From positions 14,209 through 78,208 of the forward strand of contig JAZRPG010000045.1 of the NCBI GenBank assembly GCA_045649105.1: a stretch of DNA of 64,000 bases, given 5' to 3'. Position numbers and translations under genes: made by a program. Of the stretch, positions 27,355 to 36,957 are shown piece after piece; the first letter of the stretch is position 1; each line of letters begins with the position of its first letter. Under the pieces are notes generated by a model, which was not told the DNA's origin, ran no database searches, and saw only the letters and a program-made list of their open reading frames with translations. Origin of the DNA: JAZRPG01 sp045649105 (GTDB taxonomy: Bacteria > Bacillota > Clostridia > Oscillospirales > JAAYXM01).

Positions 27355-28467
27355 ATGTCAAGTGTAAGACTCGAACATGTTTACAAGAGATTCGCAGGCG
27401 GCGTTACCGCTGTTTCAGATTTCTGCATCGATGTTGCAGACAAGGAATTCATCATCCTCGTCGGCCCGTCAGGCTGCGGTAAATCAACAACACTGCGCAT
27501 GATTGCAGGCCTTGAGGAGATTTCAGAGGGTGAGCTCTATATCGACGATACTCTCTGCAACGATGTCGCGCCGAAGGACCGCGATATTGCTATGGTTTTC
27601 CAGAACTACGCTCTTTATCCGCATATGACAGTTTTTGAAAACATGGCTTTCGGACTTAAACTCCGCAAGACACCTAAGGCTGAAATCCAGCGCCGCGTTG
27701 AAGAGGCTGCAAAAATCCTCGAAATCGATCATCTCCTCGACAGAAAGCCGAAGGCTCTGTCCGGCGGTCAGAGACAGCGTGTTGCGCTCGGACGTGCTAT
27801 CGTCCGCAGCCCGAAGGTATTCCTTCTTGACGAGCCGCTCTCAAACCTCGATGCAAAGCTTCGTGCATCAATGAGAACAGAGCTTTCAAAGCTCCATGAG
27901 CGTCTTGCAACAACCTTTATCTATGTTACACATGACCAGGTCGAGGCTATGACGATGGGAACGCGTATCGTAGTTATGAAGGACGGTTTCATCCAGCAGA
28001 CAGCCGCTCCGCATGTCCTTTATGAGACACCTGCCAACCTCTTCGTTGCAACATTCATCGGTTCACCCCAGATGAACACATTTGAAGCACGCCTCATCGA
28101 AGAGAACGGCAAAACATATCTCACATTCGACGGATTCAAGGTTGCTCTTCCCGATTCAAAGGGCAGAAAGCCTGAAGTTCTTTCCTACATAGGCAAGGAC
28201 GTTATCGTCGGTGTCCGCCCCGAGGCGCTGCATGACGAGGAGGTATATCTCAACCAGTTTGAGGATGCAGTTGTTGATGCAACAGTCGATGTTGTTGAAA
28301 TGATGGGTCACGAGACATATCTCTATCTCAGCTGCGGAAGCAAGAACTTTGTCGCACGCGTTTCACCGCGTTCACACACCAAGGTAGGCGACAAAATAAA
28401 GGTTGCAATCGAGGCTACAAAGATTCACCTCTTCGACAAAGAGACAGAGCTTACAATCACAAACTAA
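27355..28467 (+). CDS. CUT1-type sugar ABC transporter ATPase (MsmK/UgpC-like)
   Basis: The 370-residue ATPase powers carbohydrate importers of the CUT1 group. The nucleotide-binding domain has Walker A GPSGCGKSTTLRMI (about 38-51), the Q-loop MVFQNYALYPHMTVFENMAF, signature LSGGQRQRVALGRAI, Walker B FLLDEPLSNLDAKLR and switch VTHDQVEAM. Residues about 240-370 are the MalK-type regulatory TOBE/OB domain (GVRPEAL). No permease or binding protein is adjacent, so it is probably a shared ATPase serving several importers, as MsmK does elsewhere; the lipoprotein at 52911 is a candidate partner. Codons are biased toward T-ending forms unlike most neighbours, as expected for high expression. Confidence 0.95.
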   Translation: MSSVRLEHVYKRFAGGVTAVSDFCIDVADKEFIILVGPSGCGKSTTLRMIAGLEEISEGELYIDDTLCNDVAPKDRDIAMVFQNYALYPHMTVFENMAFGLKLRKTPKAEIQRRVEEAAKILEIDHLLDRKPKALSGGQRQRVALGRAIVRSPKVFLLDEPLSNLDAKLRASMRTELSKLHERLATTFIYVTHDQVEAMTMGTRIVVMKDGFIQQTAAPHVLYETPANLFVATFIGSPQMNTFEARLIEENGKTYLTFDGFKVALPDSKGRKPEVLSYIGKDVIVGVRPEALHDEEVYLNQFEDAVVDATVDVVEMMGHETYLYLSCGSKNFVARVSPRSHTKVGDKIKVAIEATKIHLFDKETELTITN

Positions 28468-28484
28468 TCTTAAAAGAAAAATTG

Positions 28485-28516
28485 CGCGCCGGACGAAATG
28501 TCCGGCGCGTCTTTTA
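28485..28516 (+). terminator. Terminator of the sugar-ABC ATPase
   Basis: CGCGCCGGAC and GTCCGGCGCG form a 10-bp GC-rich stem with a GAAAT loop followed by TCTTTTAT, 17 bp after the stop codon. Confidence 0.88.
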
Positions 28517-28526
28517 TCCCGGCAAA

Positions 28527-28565
28527 AAAAGAGCACGGAAGAATACTGTTCTGCCGTGCTCTTTT
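28527..28565. terminator. Bidirectional terminator between convergent genes
   Basis: AAAAGAGCACGG pairs with CCGTGCTCTTTT (12 bp), giving a T-run on both strands. It lies between the ATPase and the convergent zinc-ribbon gene, and is best placed to stop the latter. Confidence 0.85.
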
Positions 28566-28593
28566 CTCTGTTTCTTTAAGATACCCGATGTGG

Positions 28594-29010
28594 CTATGTC
28601 TTTTTTATAACCTTTGCGCGGCATTTCGGGCAGGTCACCTCAATCTTCCCCTTCCCGCGCGGAACGCGGAGCCTCGTCCTGCACAGCCTGCACCTGAAAT
28701 GTTTGTGCGTTTTGCGCTCACGGATAATGCGGCGTAAAAGCGATACTCTGTCCCGAGCATTTGTCCGAAGCCGCTGATATGCATAAAGCTCACCGCGGCG
28801 CGCATCAAATTTCTTTGAAAAGCACCTGAAATATGCCCAGAATATTATTAAAAGCGCGGGCAAAGAAAGCCACGCAAGCCATCTGAATGACGCGAGCAGC
28901 GTCATTATTATTCCTGTTATAAGCAGCGATTTTGAAAGCTCGTCTATCCCGTATCTGCCGTACATAAACCGCCTGAAACTATTTATAAGTCTCCCGAAAA
29001 AACCGTACAT
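28594..29010 (-). CDS. Small membrane protein with C-terminal zinc ribbon
   Basis: A 138-residue protein: a short basic N-terminus (GRLINSFRRFMYGRYG), one or two hydrophobic helices (SLLITGIIMTLLASFRW and LSLPALLIIFWAYF, about 28-60), a strongly basic stretch, and a four-cysteine ribbon (FRCRLCRTRLRVPRGKGKI then VTCPKCRAKVIKKT). The frame opens 33 codons earlier, but the ATG at 29010 with GGAGG 11 bases upstream fits better. The domain order suggests a membrane-tethered nucleic-acid- or protein-binding module. The family is unassigned and the role unknown. Confidence 0.75.
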   Translation of the reverse strand: MYGFFGRLINSFRRFMYGRYGIDELSKSLLITGIIMTLLASFRWLAWLSLPALLIIFWAYFRCFSKKFDARRGELYAYQRLRTNARDRVSLLRRIIRERKTHKHFRCRLCRTRLRVPRGKGKIEVTCPKCRAKVIKKT

Positions 29011-29114
29011 AATAAGCGATGCCTCCGATATATCTTTGGATTTTATTTTACTACAGTAATGTATTATATTCAATAACTGAGGCGCAAACGTTACACTTTG
29101 TTTACACATAAATC

Positions 29115-29152
29115 GCGCCCTGCAGCCGAAAACGCTGCAAGGCGCACTTTTT
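29115..29152. terminator. Hairpin after ahcY
   Basis: GCGCC plus TGCAGC pair with GCTGCA plus GGCGC around one C-A mismatch and a 7-base loop. The T-run (ACTTTTTCTT) is on the plus strand side; on the minus strand, where ahcY ends 11 bp away, the flank is only mildly T-rich, so termination may be partial. Confidence 0.55.
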
Positions 29153-29162
29153 CTTATATTAA

Positions 29163-30401
29163 TTACCAGGAGCGCAGATACTCCTTCTGCGCATCGCTAA
29201 GGCTGTCAATCTCAATGCCGGAGGCACGGAGTTTCTCCCTTGCGACATGCTCATCTATCTCCTGCGGCACGGGGTAAAGCCCCGGCGCAAGACGGGACGG
29301 AAGCTTTGCTATGTACTCCATCATAAGTGCCTGAACAGCAAAGCTCATATCCATAATCTCTGCAGGATGCCCGTTTCCCGCGGCAAGGTTTACGAGCCTG
29401 CCCTCTCCGAGAAGATTTAACACCTTCCCGTCGCGCATGTAATATCCTTCTATATTGGGCTTTCTTATCTCTACTCGCTCTGCAAGAGATGCAAGCTCTT
29501 TTTTATTTATCTCAACATCGAAATGCCCCGCATTTGCAAGGAGCACCCCGTCACGCATTGCCTCAAAATGCCGACGCACTATAATATCTCTGCAGCCCGT
29601 TGTCGTGACAAAGATATCTCCGATATTCGCCGCCGAATCCATCGTCATTACACGGTAGCCCTCTGTATATGCCTCAAGCGCACGATGCGGATCTGTCTCA
29701 CAGATTACGACCTCCGCGCCAAGCCCCCGTGCACGCATGGCGACTCCGCGCCCGCAGAATCCGTATCCCGCAACAACAACGCACTTTCCTGCAATGAGGC
29801 AGTTTGTCGTGTTCATAATCGCGTCCCAGACCGACTGACCCGTGCCGTGCCTGTTATCAAACAAATGCTTGCACTTTGCATCATTTACAGAGAACATCGG
29901 AAAATTAAGCTTCCCTGCCTTGGCTCGCGCGGATAGTCTCGCAACGCCCGTCGTCGTCTCCTCACAGCCGCCTCTGAGATTCTTTGCGAGGTCTTCCCTG
30001 CCGCCGTGCAAAATGCCGACAAAATCTCCGCCATCATCTATAATTATATCAGGCACGCAGCTAAGCGTCTCTGTAAGATGCTTCTCATATTCCTCCTCGC
30101 TTGCCCCGTGTACTGCAAATGTCTCCACGCCGAGCGAATCGAGCGCCGCCGCGACATCGTCCTGAGTCGAAAGAGGATTGCAGCCCGTTGCAAACACTCG
30201 CGCACCGCCTCTTTTAAGCGTCAGAGCGAGGTTTGCCGTCTTCGCCTCAAGGTGTATCGACATTGCAATATTGAGCCCCTCAAACGGGCGCTCCTTCTCA
30301 AACCTCTCGCCTATGGCTTCAAGCACGGGCATATATGATTTTACCCAATCAATTTTTCTTCTCCCTGCCGGAGCCGCATTTTTGTCCTTTAAAATACTCA
30401 T
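29163..30401 (-). CDS. ahcY: S-adenosylhomocysteine hydrolase (compact Thermotoga/archaeal-like form)
   Basis: AhcY splits S-adenosylhomocysteine to adenosine and homocysteine using bound NAD, keeping methylation going. Key blocks: SIHLEAKTA (substrate His), IDDGGDFVG (Asp), GCEETTTGV (Glu), SVNDAKCKHLFDNRHGTGQS (Lys and Asp) and the NAD motif VVAGYGFCGRGVAMRARGLG. The Cys found after YG in eukaryotic and most bacterial enzymes is Thr here (NRHGTGQS). The protein is 412 residues, ends at LRSW and lacks the Lys-Tyr tail, as in the Thermotoga/archaeal type. Many Firmicutes use Pfs/LuxS instead. A related reaction on S-inosylhomocysteine is known for some archaeal relatives and cannot be excluded. 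A promoter precedes it. Confidence 0.94.
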   Translation of the reverse strand: MSILKDKNAAPAGRRKIDWVKSYMPVLEAIGERFEKERPFEGLNIAMSIHLEAKTANLALTLKRGGARVFATGCNPLSTQDDVAAALDSLGVETFAVHGASEEEYEKHLTETLSCVPDIIIDDGGDFVGILHGGREDLAKNLRGGCEETTTGVARLSARAKAGKLNFPMFSVNDAKCKHLFDNRHGTGQSVWDAIMNTTNCLIAGKCVVVAGYGFCGRGVAMRARGLGAEVVICETDPHRALEAYTEGYRVMTMDSAANIGDIFVTTTGCRDIIVRRHFEAMRDGVLLANAGHFDVEINKKELASLAERVEIRKPNIEGYYMRDGKVLNLLGEGRLVNLAAGNGHPAEIMDMSFAVQALMMEYIAKLPSRLAPGLYPVPQEIDEHVAREKLRASGIEIDSLSDAQKEYLRSW

Positions 30402-30421
30402 TATATCAACCTCTTTTTTCC

Positions 30422-30450
30422 ATAATACACAAAACCGCTGATATTTGCAA
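30422..30450 (-). promoter_or_regulatory. Promoter of ahcY
   Basis: Minus-strand TTGCAA (30450-30445), a 17-bp spacer and TATTAT (30427-30422), only about 20 bp before the start codon. The leader is too short to hold a SAH riboswitch. Confidence 0.75.
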
Positions 30451-30499
30451 TACCTATTACTTTATTTACAAAAAATATCTTTTTTCTTATATTAAAATA

Positions 30500-30508
30500 T
30501 GTTATACT
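30500..30508 (+). promoter_or_regulatory. Extended -10 promoter of secA
   Basis: TG, one base, then TATACT (30503-30508), with a poor T-rich -35 region. The secA ATG is 38 bp downstream, preceded by AAAGGA. Confidence 0.6.
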
Positions 30509-30545
30509 GTAACTTGGCTCAGAATATTTTTGAAAGGATACTGAA

Positions 30546-33290
30546 ATGGGTATTATAACAAAGCTTTTCGGCACACACAGTGACCGCGAAATAAAGAAAA
30601 TCCTCCCCCTTGTCGACAAAATCGAAGCGCTTGAGAATGAGTTTAAAGCGCTGTCAGACAGCGAGCTTCGTTCAAAGACCGAGGAATTCCGAAGCCGCAT
30701 AAGCAGCGGCGAGACGCTCGACCTTCTTCTTCCTGAGGCCTTTGCCGCAATCCGCGAGGCGGCATTCCGCGTGCTCGGGCTTCGCGCCTTCCGCGTACAG
30801 CTCATCGGCGGAATCGTTCTTCATCAGGGGCGCATCGCGGAGATGAAGACCGGTGAGGGAAAAACCCTCTCCGCCATTCTCCCCGCATACCTGAACGCGC
30901 TTACGGGCAACGGTGTCCACATCGTCACCGTAAATGACTACCTCGCAAAATACCAGGGTGAGCTTATGGGCCGCGTATTCCGCTTTCTCGGCATGTCCGT
31001 CGGCATCATTGTCCACGGTCTCTCAAACGAGGAGCGCCGCGCGGCATACTTCTCAGACATTACATACGGAACGAACAACGAGTTCGGCTTTGATTACCTG
31101 CGCGACAACATGGCCCTTTATAAGGACAACATGGTCGGGCGCTCAAACCACGCCTTCGCAATCGTTGACGAGGTCGACTCAATACTTATAGACGAGGCGA
31201 GAACTCCGCTCATCATATCCGGCCAGGGAGAAAAGCCGACATATATATACGAGCAGGCGGACAGATTTGCCGCCTCGCTTCGCCGCATAGTCGTCGCCTC
31301 TGTTGACGAAAAGGAAGATAACGACGATGCCGACGGCGACTATATAGTAGACGAAAAGGCGCGCACGGCAACGCTCACCGCATCGGGTATCGCAAAGGCG
31401 GAGAAGGCATTTTCCATCGAAAACCTGTCCGACCCGGAAAACGCCGAGCTTTATCACCATATAAACCAGGCTATCCGCGCGCGCGGCATAATGCAGCGCG
31501 ACATTGACTATGTTGTTCGTGACAATCAGATTATAATAGTCGACGAGTTTACAGGCCGCCTCATGCTCGGGCGCAGATATTCCGAGGGTCTGCATCAGGC
31601 AATAGAGGCAAAGGAGCGCGTAAATATACAGAACGAAAGCAAAACCCTTGCGACAATTACGTTTCAGAACTATTTCCGCATGTACGACAAACTCTCGGGC
31701 ATGACCGGTACGGCGCTTACAGAAGAGGACGAGTTTAAGCACATTTACAACCTCGATGTTGTCGAGATTCCCACAAACAGACCGATGATACGAAATGACA
31801 TGTCCGATGTCGTATATAAAACCGAGGCGGGGAAATTCCGCGCCGTAATCGCCCGGATTGAGGACTGTGTCAAGCGCGGTCAGCCTGCACTTGTCGGCAC
31901 TGTATCAATCGAGAAGAGTGAGCATGTGTCCGCTCTCCTGAACAAACGCGGAATAAAGCATGTTGTGCTTAATGCAAAAAACCATGAAAAAGAGGCAGAA
32001 ATAGTCGCCCAGGCCGGAAAGCTCGGCGCGGTTACAATCGCAACAAATATGGCAGGCCGCGGAACCGATATCATGCTCGGAGGCAACGCCGACTTTATGG
32101 CAAAGAGCGAGCTCAGGCGCACGGGAATGGACGAAGACCTCATAGTCGATGCCGGCGGCACGGCTACTACAGATGACGCCGAAATACTCGCAGCGCGTGA
32201 AAAATACAGAGAGCTTTACAAGAAATACAAACAGGTTACAGATGCCGAGGCGGAAAAGGTCAAGGCGGCAGGCGGCCTCTTCATAATCGGCACCGAGCGT
32301 CACGAATCGCGCAGAATTGACAATCAGCTCCGCGGCCGTGCAGGGCGCCAGGGCGACCCCGGAAACTCGCGCTTTTATCTCTCGCTTGAGGATGATATAA
32401 TGCGCCTGTTCGGCTCAGAGCGCGTAATGGGCATGATGAACGCGCTCGGAATAGACGAGGACACGCCGATAGAGCAGAACATGCTCACAAACGCGATAGA
32501 ATCTGCACAGCGCAGGGTTGAATCAAGAAACTTCGGGATACGCAAAAACGTCTTACAGTATGATGATGTTATAAATAAGCAGCGCACGATAATCTACGAC
32601 CAGAGAAAAACAGTTCTCGACGGCCATGATATTGAAAAATCAATAAAGAAGATGATTGAGGACTCAATAAAGCTCACCGTTTTTTCAGTCCTCGGCGAAG
32701 AAAAATATGTCCAGACAGCGCATCTTGACGCCGTGCGCGAAAAATACAAGGGTATCTTCCTTACCGAGCGCGACCTCAGAATGACGCGTGACGAGCTCTC
32801 AAAGGTTGACTATGACGCAGATGACCTCTGCCATGACCTTACAGAGCTTGCAAACCGCGCCTACTCGGCGCGTGAGGCAGAGCTTACGCCAGAAATCATG
32901 CGTGAGCTTGAGCGCGTCGTTCTTCTCCGCAATGTAGACGAGCACTGGATGGAGCATATTGACGCAATGACAGAGCTGCGCCAGGGCATCGGCCTTCGCG
33001 CATACGGACAGCAGGACCCGATTATAGCATATAAAAACGAGGGCCATGACATGTTCGAGGAGATGATAGACTCTATCCGCGAAAACACGGTGACGATGGT
33101 ATTCACCATGCGTCTCCGCGGCCCATCTGCGCCCAGGCGCGAAGCCGTCGCAAAGATCACGGGAGAGCACGGCGGCGACGGAAGCGTCAAAAAAGAGCCT
33201 CATCGCCGCGGTGCAAAAGTCGGAAGGAACGACCCATGCCCCTGCGGCAGCGGAAAGAAATACAAAAAGTGCTGCGGTGCAAACGAATAA
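30546..33290 (+). CDS. secA: Preprotein translocase ATPase SecA
   Basis: SecA pushes unfolded preproteins through SecYEG with ATP. Landmarks: [20 protein letters not shown] (Walker A), the [21 protein letters not shown]-like box near residues 210-226, the preprotein cross-linking domain, [16 protein letters not shown] and the ENERH-RQ type motif [18 protein letters not shown]. The last residues [18 protein letters not shown] form the SEC-C zinc site that binds SecB or ribosomes. At 914 residues it is a full-length housekeeping SecA. It heads a plus-strand run with a secreted glycosidase directly behind it. Confidence 0.99.
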   Translation: MGIITKLFGTHSDREIKKILPLVDKIEALENEFKALSDSELRSKTEEFRSRISSGETLDLLLPEAFAAIREAAFRVLGLRAFRVQLIGGIVLHQGRIAEMKTGEGKTLSAILPAYLNALTGNGVHIVTVNDYLAKYQGELMGRVFRFLGMSVGIIVHGLSNEERRAAYFSDITYGTNNEFGFDYLRDNMALYKDNMVGRSNHAFAIVDEVDSILIDEARTPLIISGQGEKPTYIYEQADRFAASLRRIVVASVDEKEDNDDADGDYIVDEKARTATLTASGIAKAEKAFSIENLSDPENAELYHHINQAIRARGIMQRDIDYVVRDNQIIIVDEFTGRLMLGRRYSEGLHQAIEAKERVNIQNESKTLATITFQNYFRMYDKLSGMTGTALTEEDEFKHIYNLDVVEIPTNRPMIRNDMSDVVYKTEAGKFRAVIARIEDCVKRGQPALVGTVSIEKSEHVSALLNKRGIKHVVLNAKNHEKEAEIVAQAGKLGAVTIATNMAGRGTDIMLGGNADFMAKSELRRTGMDEDLIVDAGGTATTDDAEILAAREKYRELYKKYKQVTDAEAEKVKAAGGLFIIGTERHESRRIDNQLRGRAGRQGDPGNSRFYLSLEDDIMRLFGSERVMGMMNALGIDEDTPIEQNMLTNAIESAQRRVESRNFGIRKNVLQYDDVINKQRTIIYDQRKTVLDGHDIEKSIKKMIEDSIKLTVFSVLGEEKYVQTAHLDAVREKYKGIFLTERDLRMTRDELSKVDYDADDLCHDLTELANRAYSAREAELTPEIMRELERVVLLRNVDEHWMEHIDAMTELRQGIGLRAYGQQDPIIAYKNEGHDMFEEMIDSIRENTVTMVFTMRLRGPSAPRREAVAKITGEHGGDGSVKKEPHRRGAKVGRNDPCPCGSGKKYKKCCGANE

Positions 33291-33334
33291 AAAATGTATA
33301 TAAGAACATCGCATTTTACGGAGGATAACAGAAA

Positions 33335-35881
33335 ATGAAAAGGAACATACGGATAAAAATATCGGCGTTTATTACGGCAGCTGTACTTACCGCATCCGTC
33401 ACGCTGCCTGCAGGCGCCTTTAAATATTCTGAACTTACCTCATCACTCTCTGTTGAGGGATATACAATAACCAATGTCGCACCTGATGCAAACCATATCG
33501 AGCTGCGCGCGTCAGACGCCCGCGGGAAACAGAACATAAACGCAATTGAGTTTAACCCGCAAAACCCGTACACCTCGCTTCGCGCAGGGTTAAGTGCAGG
33601 ATATGTATACAGCGAGCAGACCGTCAACACTATTGCAAACAACATGAGCAGTACAGACGGCGGAGACACCGCAACAGCTGCAATAAACGGCGACTTTTTT
33701 AATTTCGGTGTCGGCGTGCCGCACGGCATATTCATAGATGACGGCATTATCCTTTCAACTCCGCCGCAGTACTATGCCGCATTCGGCCTCACCTACGACA
33801 ACAAACCGTTTATCGTACGACACGGCACAATACTTGACAAGATATTCCGAATCGATGGGGTATTGTGCGATGTTACGGGGATTAACAATGCCCACGCAAA
33901 GGACGCTCCGTCACTCATGCTTTATACCCCTGATTACGCGCGCGGCACAAAAACAGGCACAACAACCTACGAGCTGCGCTGCCGCGTTATCTCGGGCGAG
34001 GTAAGACACGGGGACACGCTTAAATTTGTCGTTGAAGAAGCATTCGACGCCGTCGGAAACACCGCTCTCGGCGACGGGTACATAGTCCTCTCCGCTCAGG
34101 GCGAGCGCATGAACGACTTAAAAAAGCTCAATATCGGCGACGAGCTTGAGATGTCCTTCCGCTTCAATGAGTTCTGGTCAAATGTAAAGTTTGCCGTCGG
34201 CGGCATTGAGCTTCTCTTAAAGGACGGAGAAATATACAGCGAGGCTGATAAAGCGTACCAGCCGCGAACCTCTGTCGGCATCAGAGCCGACGGCACAGTC
34301 GTTATGGCGACCTTTGACGGAAGGCAGGACGGCGCTGCAGGCATGACATACAAATCCGCAGCGGAGGCAATGCGCGCTCTCGGCTGCACAGACGCGCTCA
34401 ACCTCGACGGCGGCGGGTCTACCACCTTTGTCCTCAGAAGACCGGGCGAGCTTTCAACCTCTGTAGTAAACAAGGTTTCCGGAAGCAGTCCGCGTCAGGT
34501 TGCAAACGCGCTTGTGCTTATGAACACCGCGCCGACGGGAAGAGCAACCTCACTTACCGTTTCGCCCTCGTCACGCCTTGTAATGCAGGGCGGAAAGTAT
34601 AAATTCTCCGTCACGGGAGCATATGATGAGAACATAAAACCGATTCCTGCGCCGAGTGATATATACTGGTCGACAGACTCCGTATACAACAGCATAGCCT
34701 ATGACGGTACGCTCTCGGCAGATGTTGCGGAAACCACCGTAATTACGGCAGAAAGCGGTATTGCAGCAGGAAATGCAACCATTGAAATCGTGGACGATGT
34801 TGATACAATTACACCCGATATTAAAAGCATTTCCGCCGATGCCGGCAAAAGCATTGAAATAAAAATGAGCGCTGCCCGCAACGGTCAGGTTGTCGAATGT
34901 CCGCAGGAGCTTTATACATTCACTGCGCCCGAGGAGCTCGGAACCTTCACCTCTCCCGGCAAATTCACGCTCGCGGAGGAATTTGCAACAGGCAATATTA
35001 CAGTAAGTCTCGGCACGGCATCTGTCGAAATCCCGGTCGAGATAAAAGTTCCGCCTGTTATAATAACTGACTTTGAGGATAACGGAACCGTATTTGTCCC
35101 TGCATCAGTCGGAACAAAGGTCGCACCGAACTGGAAGTTTGAAGAAACCGGCGACCTTGTGATGTACGGAAAGCGTAGCCTTAAGGTATACTACAACTTC
35201 CTCAACACAACAGAATCCGTCGGCTCGTATTACATGGTCTCTCCGAATTCCGAGACCGACGCGCCGTACAGGCTCGAAAAAGCGCCGAATAAGCTCAGCA
35301 TGATGGTGTTCGGCGACGGAAGCGGCGTCGCACTCCGCACGATAATAGAGGATGAATCAGGGAAGCAGTATACCCTCTCATACACAGGAAGCACGGGAAT
35401 AGACTGGACGGGATGGAAATATGTTGAAGTTTCTCTTCCCGAAAACATATCAGGGCCCATTTTCGTAAAGGTGCCTGTATATCTCGTGTCCAACCCGCAG
35501 AAGCTCACTCACGGCTGTCTGTATTTTGACAGGCTCCGTGCAATATACAGCGAGCCTGAGGGCGAGGACTACATCGCGCCGGAAATAACAAAGGCATGGC
35601 CGGATGAAAAAATGATAATCCATACCAAAAACCCATCAATCGGCGTTATCCTGAAAGACAACTCGGCAACCGATTCCGACGCAGGCCTAAACCCCGAAAC
35701 CGTTGAAATATGGGTAAACGGCTACAACTGTACCGACCGTATCTATGACACCGCCACGGGAAAAATCTCATATACTGTAAAGCATGCGCTTAAAAACGGA
35801 CACCACACAATTCTCGTCCGTGCGAGGGACTTTTCCGGAAACCTCATAGTGCGCGAGTGGAAATTTGAGGTCCGCGCATGA
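33335..35881 (+). CDS. Large secreted phosphodiester glycosidase (NAGPA/DUF2233) with Ig-like domains
   Basis: A signal peptide (ISAFITAAVLTASVTLPAGA) with likely cleavage after AGA starts this 848-residue protein. Residues about 60-395 match the NAGPA catalytic domain, related to the enzyme that uncovers mannose-6-phosphate: TATAAINGDFFNFGVGVPHG, VGIRADGTVVMATFDGRQDG and the hallmark ALNLDGGGSTTFVLRRPGE. Then come bacterial Ig-like beta domains (about 400-570), a carbohydrate-binding-like jelly-roll region (about 570-740) and a final Ig-like domain. It probably trims a sugar-phosphodiester in an exopolysaccharide, teichoic acid or glycan outside the cell. It lacks an LPXTG motif, SLH repeats and a membrane anchor. 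It starts 44 bp after secA and overlaps the next gene by ATGA. Confidence 0.88.
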   Translation: MKRNIRIKISAFITAAVLTASVTLPAGAFKYSELTSSLSVEGYTITNVAPDANHIELRASDARGKQNINAIEFNPQNPYTSLRAGLSAGYVYSEQTVNTIANNMSSTDGGDTATAAINGDFFNFGVGVPHGIFIDDGIILSTPPQYYAAFGLTYDNKPFIVRHGTILDKIFRIDGVLCDVTGINNAHAKDAPSLMLYTPDYARGTKTGTTTYELRCRVISGEVRHGDTLKFVVEEAFDAVGNTALGDGYIVLSAQGERMNDLKKLNIGDELEMSFRFNEFWSNVKFAVGGIELLLKDGEIYSEADKAYQPRTSVGIRADGTVVMATFDGRQDGAAGMTYKSAAEAMRALGCTDALNLDGGGSTTFVLRRPGELSTSVVNKVSGSSPRQVANALVLMNTAPTGRATSLTVSPSSRLVMQGGKYKFSVTGAYDENIKPIPAPSDIYWSTDSVYNSIAYDGTLSADVAETTVITAESGIAAGNATIEIVDDVDTITPDIKSISADAGKSIEIKMSAARNGQVVECPQELYTFTAPEELGTFTSPGKFTLAEEFATGNITVSLGTASVEIPVEIKVPPVIITDFEDNGTVFVPASVGTKVAPNWKFEETGDLVMYGKRSLKVYYNFLNTTESVGSYYMVSPNSETDAPYRLEKAPNKLSMMVFGDGSGVALRTIIEDESGKQYTLSYTGSTGIDWTGWKYVEVSLPENISGPIFVKVPVYLVSNPQKLTHGCLYFDRLRAIYSEPEGEDYIAPEITKAWPDEKMIIHTKNPSIGVILKDNSATDSDAGLNPETVEIWVNGYNCTDRIYDTATGKISYTVKHALKNGHHTILVRARDFSGNLIVREWKFEVRA

Positions 35882-36954
35882 TGAGAAGAAGGCTTGCACT
35901 TGCAAGGGAGCAGCTTGACAAACACAGGCTTGACTGCCTTCTTATCACCTCATATGAAAACTACAGATATTTTTCGGGCTTTACGGGCAGCAACTGCACC
36001 CTGCTTATCACAAAAGGCGAATGCTTCGCGCTTACCGACAGCAGGTATGACCTGCAGATACGGGAGCAGGCAAAGCTTTATACCCCGATAATCGCAAATC
36101 AGTCAAAAAACGCGCACATATTTGAGCTTATTTCAAAAAACAGTATAACAAGCATCGGATATGAAACAAGCCGCCTGACAGACAGCGAAGCACGGGCGCT
36201 CAGGCAGATGAGCGATAAAATAAGCTGGGTTCCGCTTCCCGATTTCGGCGAGGATATCCGCGCGATAAAGGACGCGTCTGAAATTTTAAATATCCGCCGT
36301 GCCGCAAAGGTAGCAGACGATGCATTTTCCGCGCTCATTCACACGCTTAAAAAGGGCATGACCGAGCGCGAGGTCGCCGCGCGCCTTGAGTATGAGATGG
36401 CGCTTCGCGGAAGCGAAAAGGCTGCATTTGAAACAATAGCGGCAAGCGGAGTCCGCGGTGCCATGCCGCACGCCTGCCCGACCGATGCACCTCTTCCCGA
36501 AAACGGGCTTCTTACGCTTGATTTCGGCGCCTGCATCGGCGGCTACATGTCAGACATTACAAGAACGCTCCATCTCGGAAAACCCTGCCGCGAGCTTTCA
36601 GAGCTTTGGGATATGGTCTATAAGGTCCAGAAAAAGTGCGTTGCAAAGGTTTCCCCCGGCATAACCTGCCGCGAAATTACGGAGTACCAGTGCGAGCTGT
36701 TCTCAGAATTCGGCGCAGAAGAATACATCATGCATTCTTTGGGTCACGGTGTAGGACTCGCGATACATGAAGCGCCGACCGTTTCAAAGCGCTCTGACTC
36801 CGTTCTTTCCGAAAACATGGTAATAACAATCGAGCCGGGGCTCTATATCGAAAACCTCGGCGGCGTGCGTATAGAGGACACGGTGCTCGTGACAGCATCA
36901 GGCGCCGAAGTTCTTACACATTCACAAAAGAGATATGACATCACTCTGAGGTAG
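35878..36954 (+). CDS. M24-family aminopeptidase (Xaa-Pro peptidase type)
   Basis: A 358-residue creatinase-fold metallopeptidase that removes N-terminal residues before proline or cleaves Xaa-Pro dipeptides. The N-terminal domain starts RLALAREQLDKHRLDCLLIT. The dinuclear metal ligands are in LLTLDFGACIGGYMSDITRT (Asp, Asp), HSLGHGVGLAIHEAP (His), MVITIEPGLYI (Glu) and VRIEDTVLV (Glu). Start overlaps the glycosidase stop (ATGA), so translation is coupled. The length fits the YqhT-like Firmicute type. Confidence 0.95.
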   Translation: MMRRRLALAREQLDKHRLDCLLITSYENYRYFSGFTGSNCTLLITKGECFALTDSRYDLQIREQAKLYTPIIANQSKNAHIFELISKNSITSIGYETSRLTDSEARALRQMSDKISWVPLPDFGEDIRAIKDASEILNIRRAAKVADDAFSALIHTLKKGMTEREVAARLEYEMALRGSEKAAFETIAASGVRGAMPHACPTDAPLPENGLLTLDFGACIGGYMSDITRTLHLGKPCRELSELWDMVYKVQKKCVAKVSPGITCREITEYQCELFSEFGAEEYIMHSLGHGVGLAIHEAPTVSKRSDSVLSENMVITIEPGLYIENLGGVRIEDTVLVTASGAEVLTHSQKRYDITLR

Positions 36955-36957
36955 CAT

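Noticed and set aside
30402..30445. SAH or SAM riboswitch upstream of ahcY
   Set aside because: The distance from the -10 box to the ATG is only about 20 bp, too short for any aptamer.
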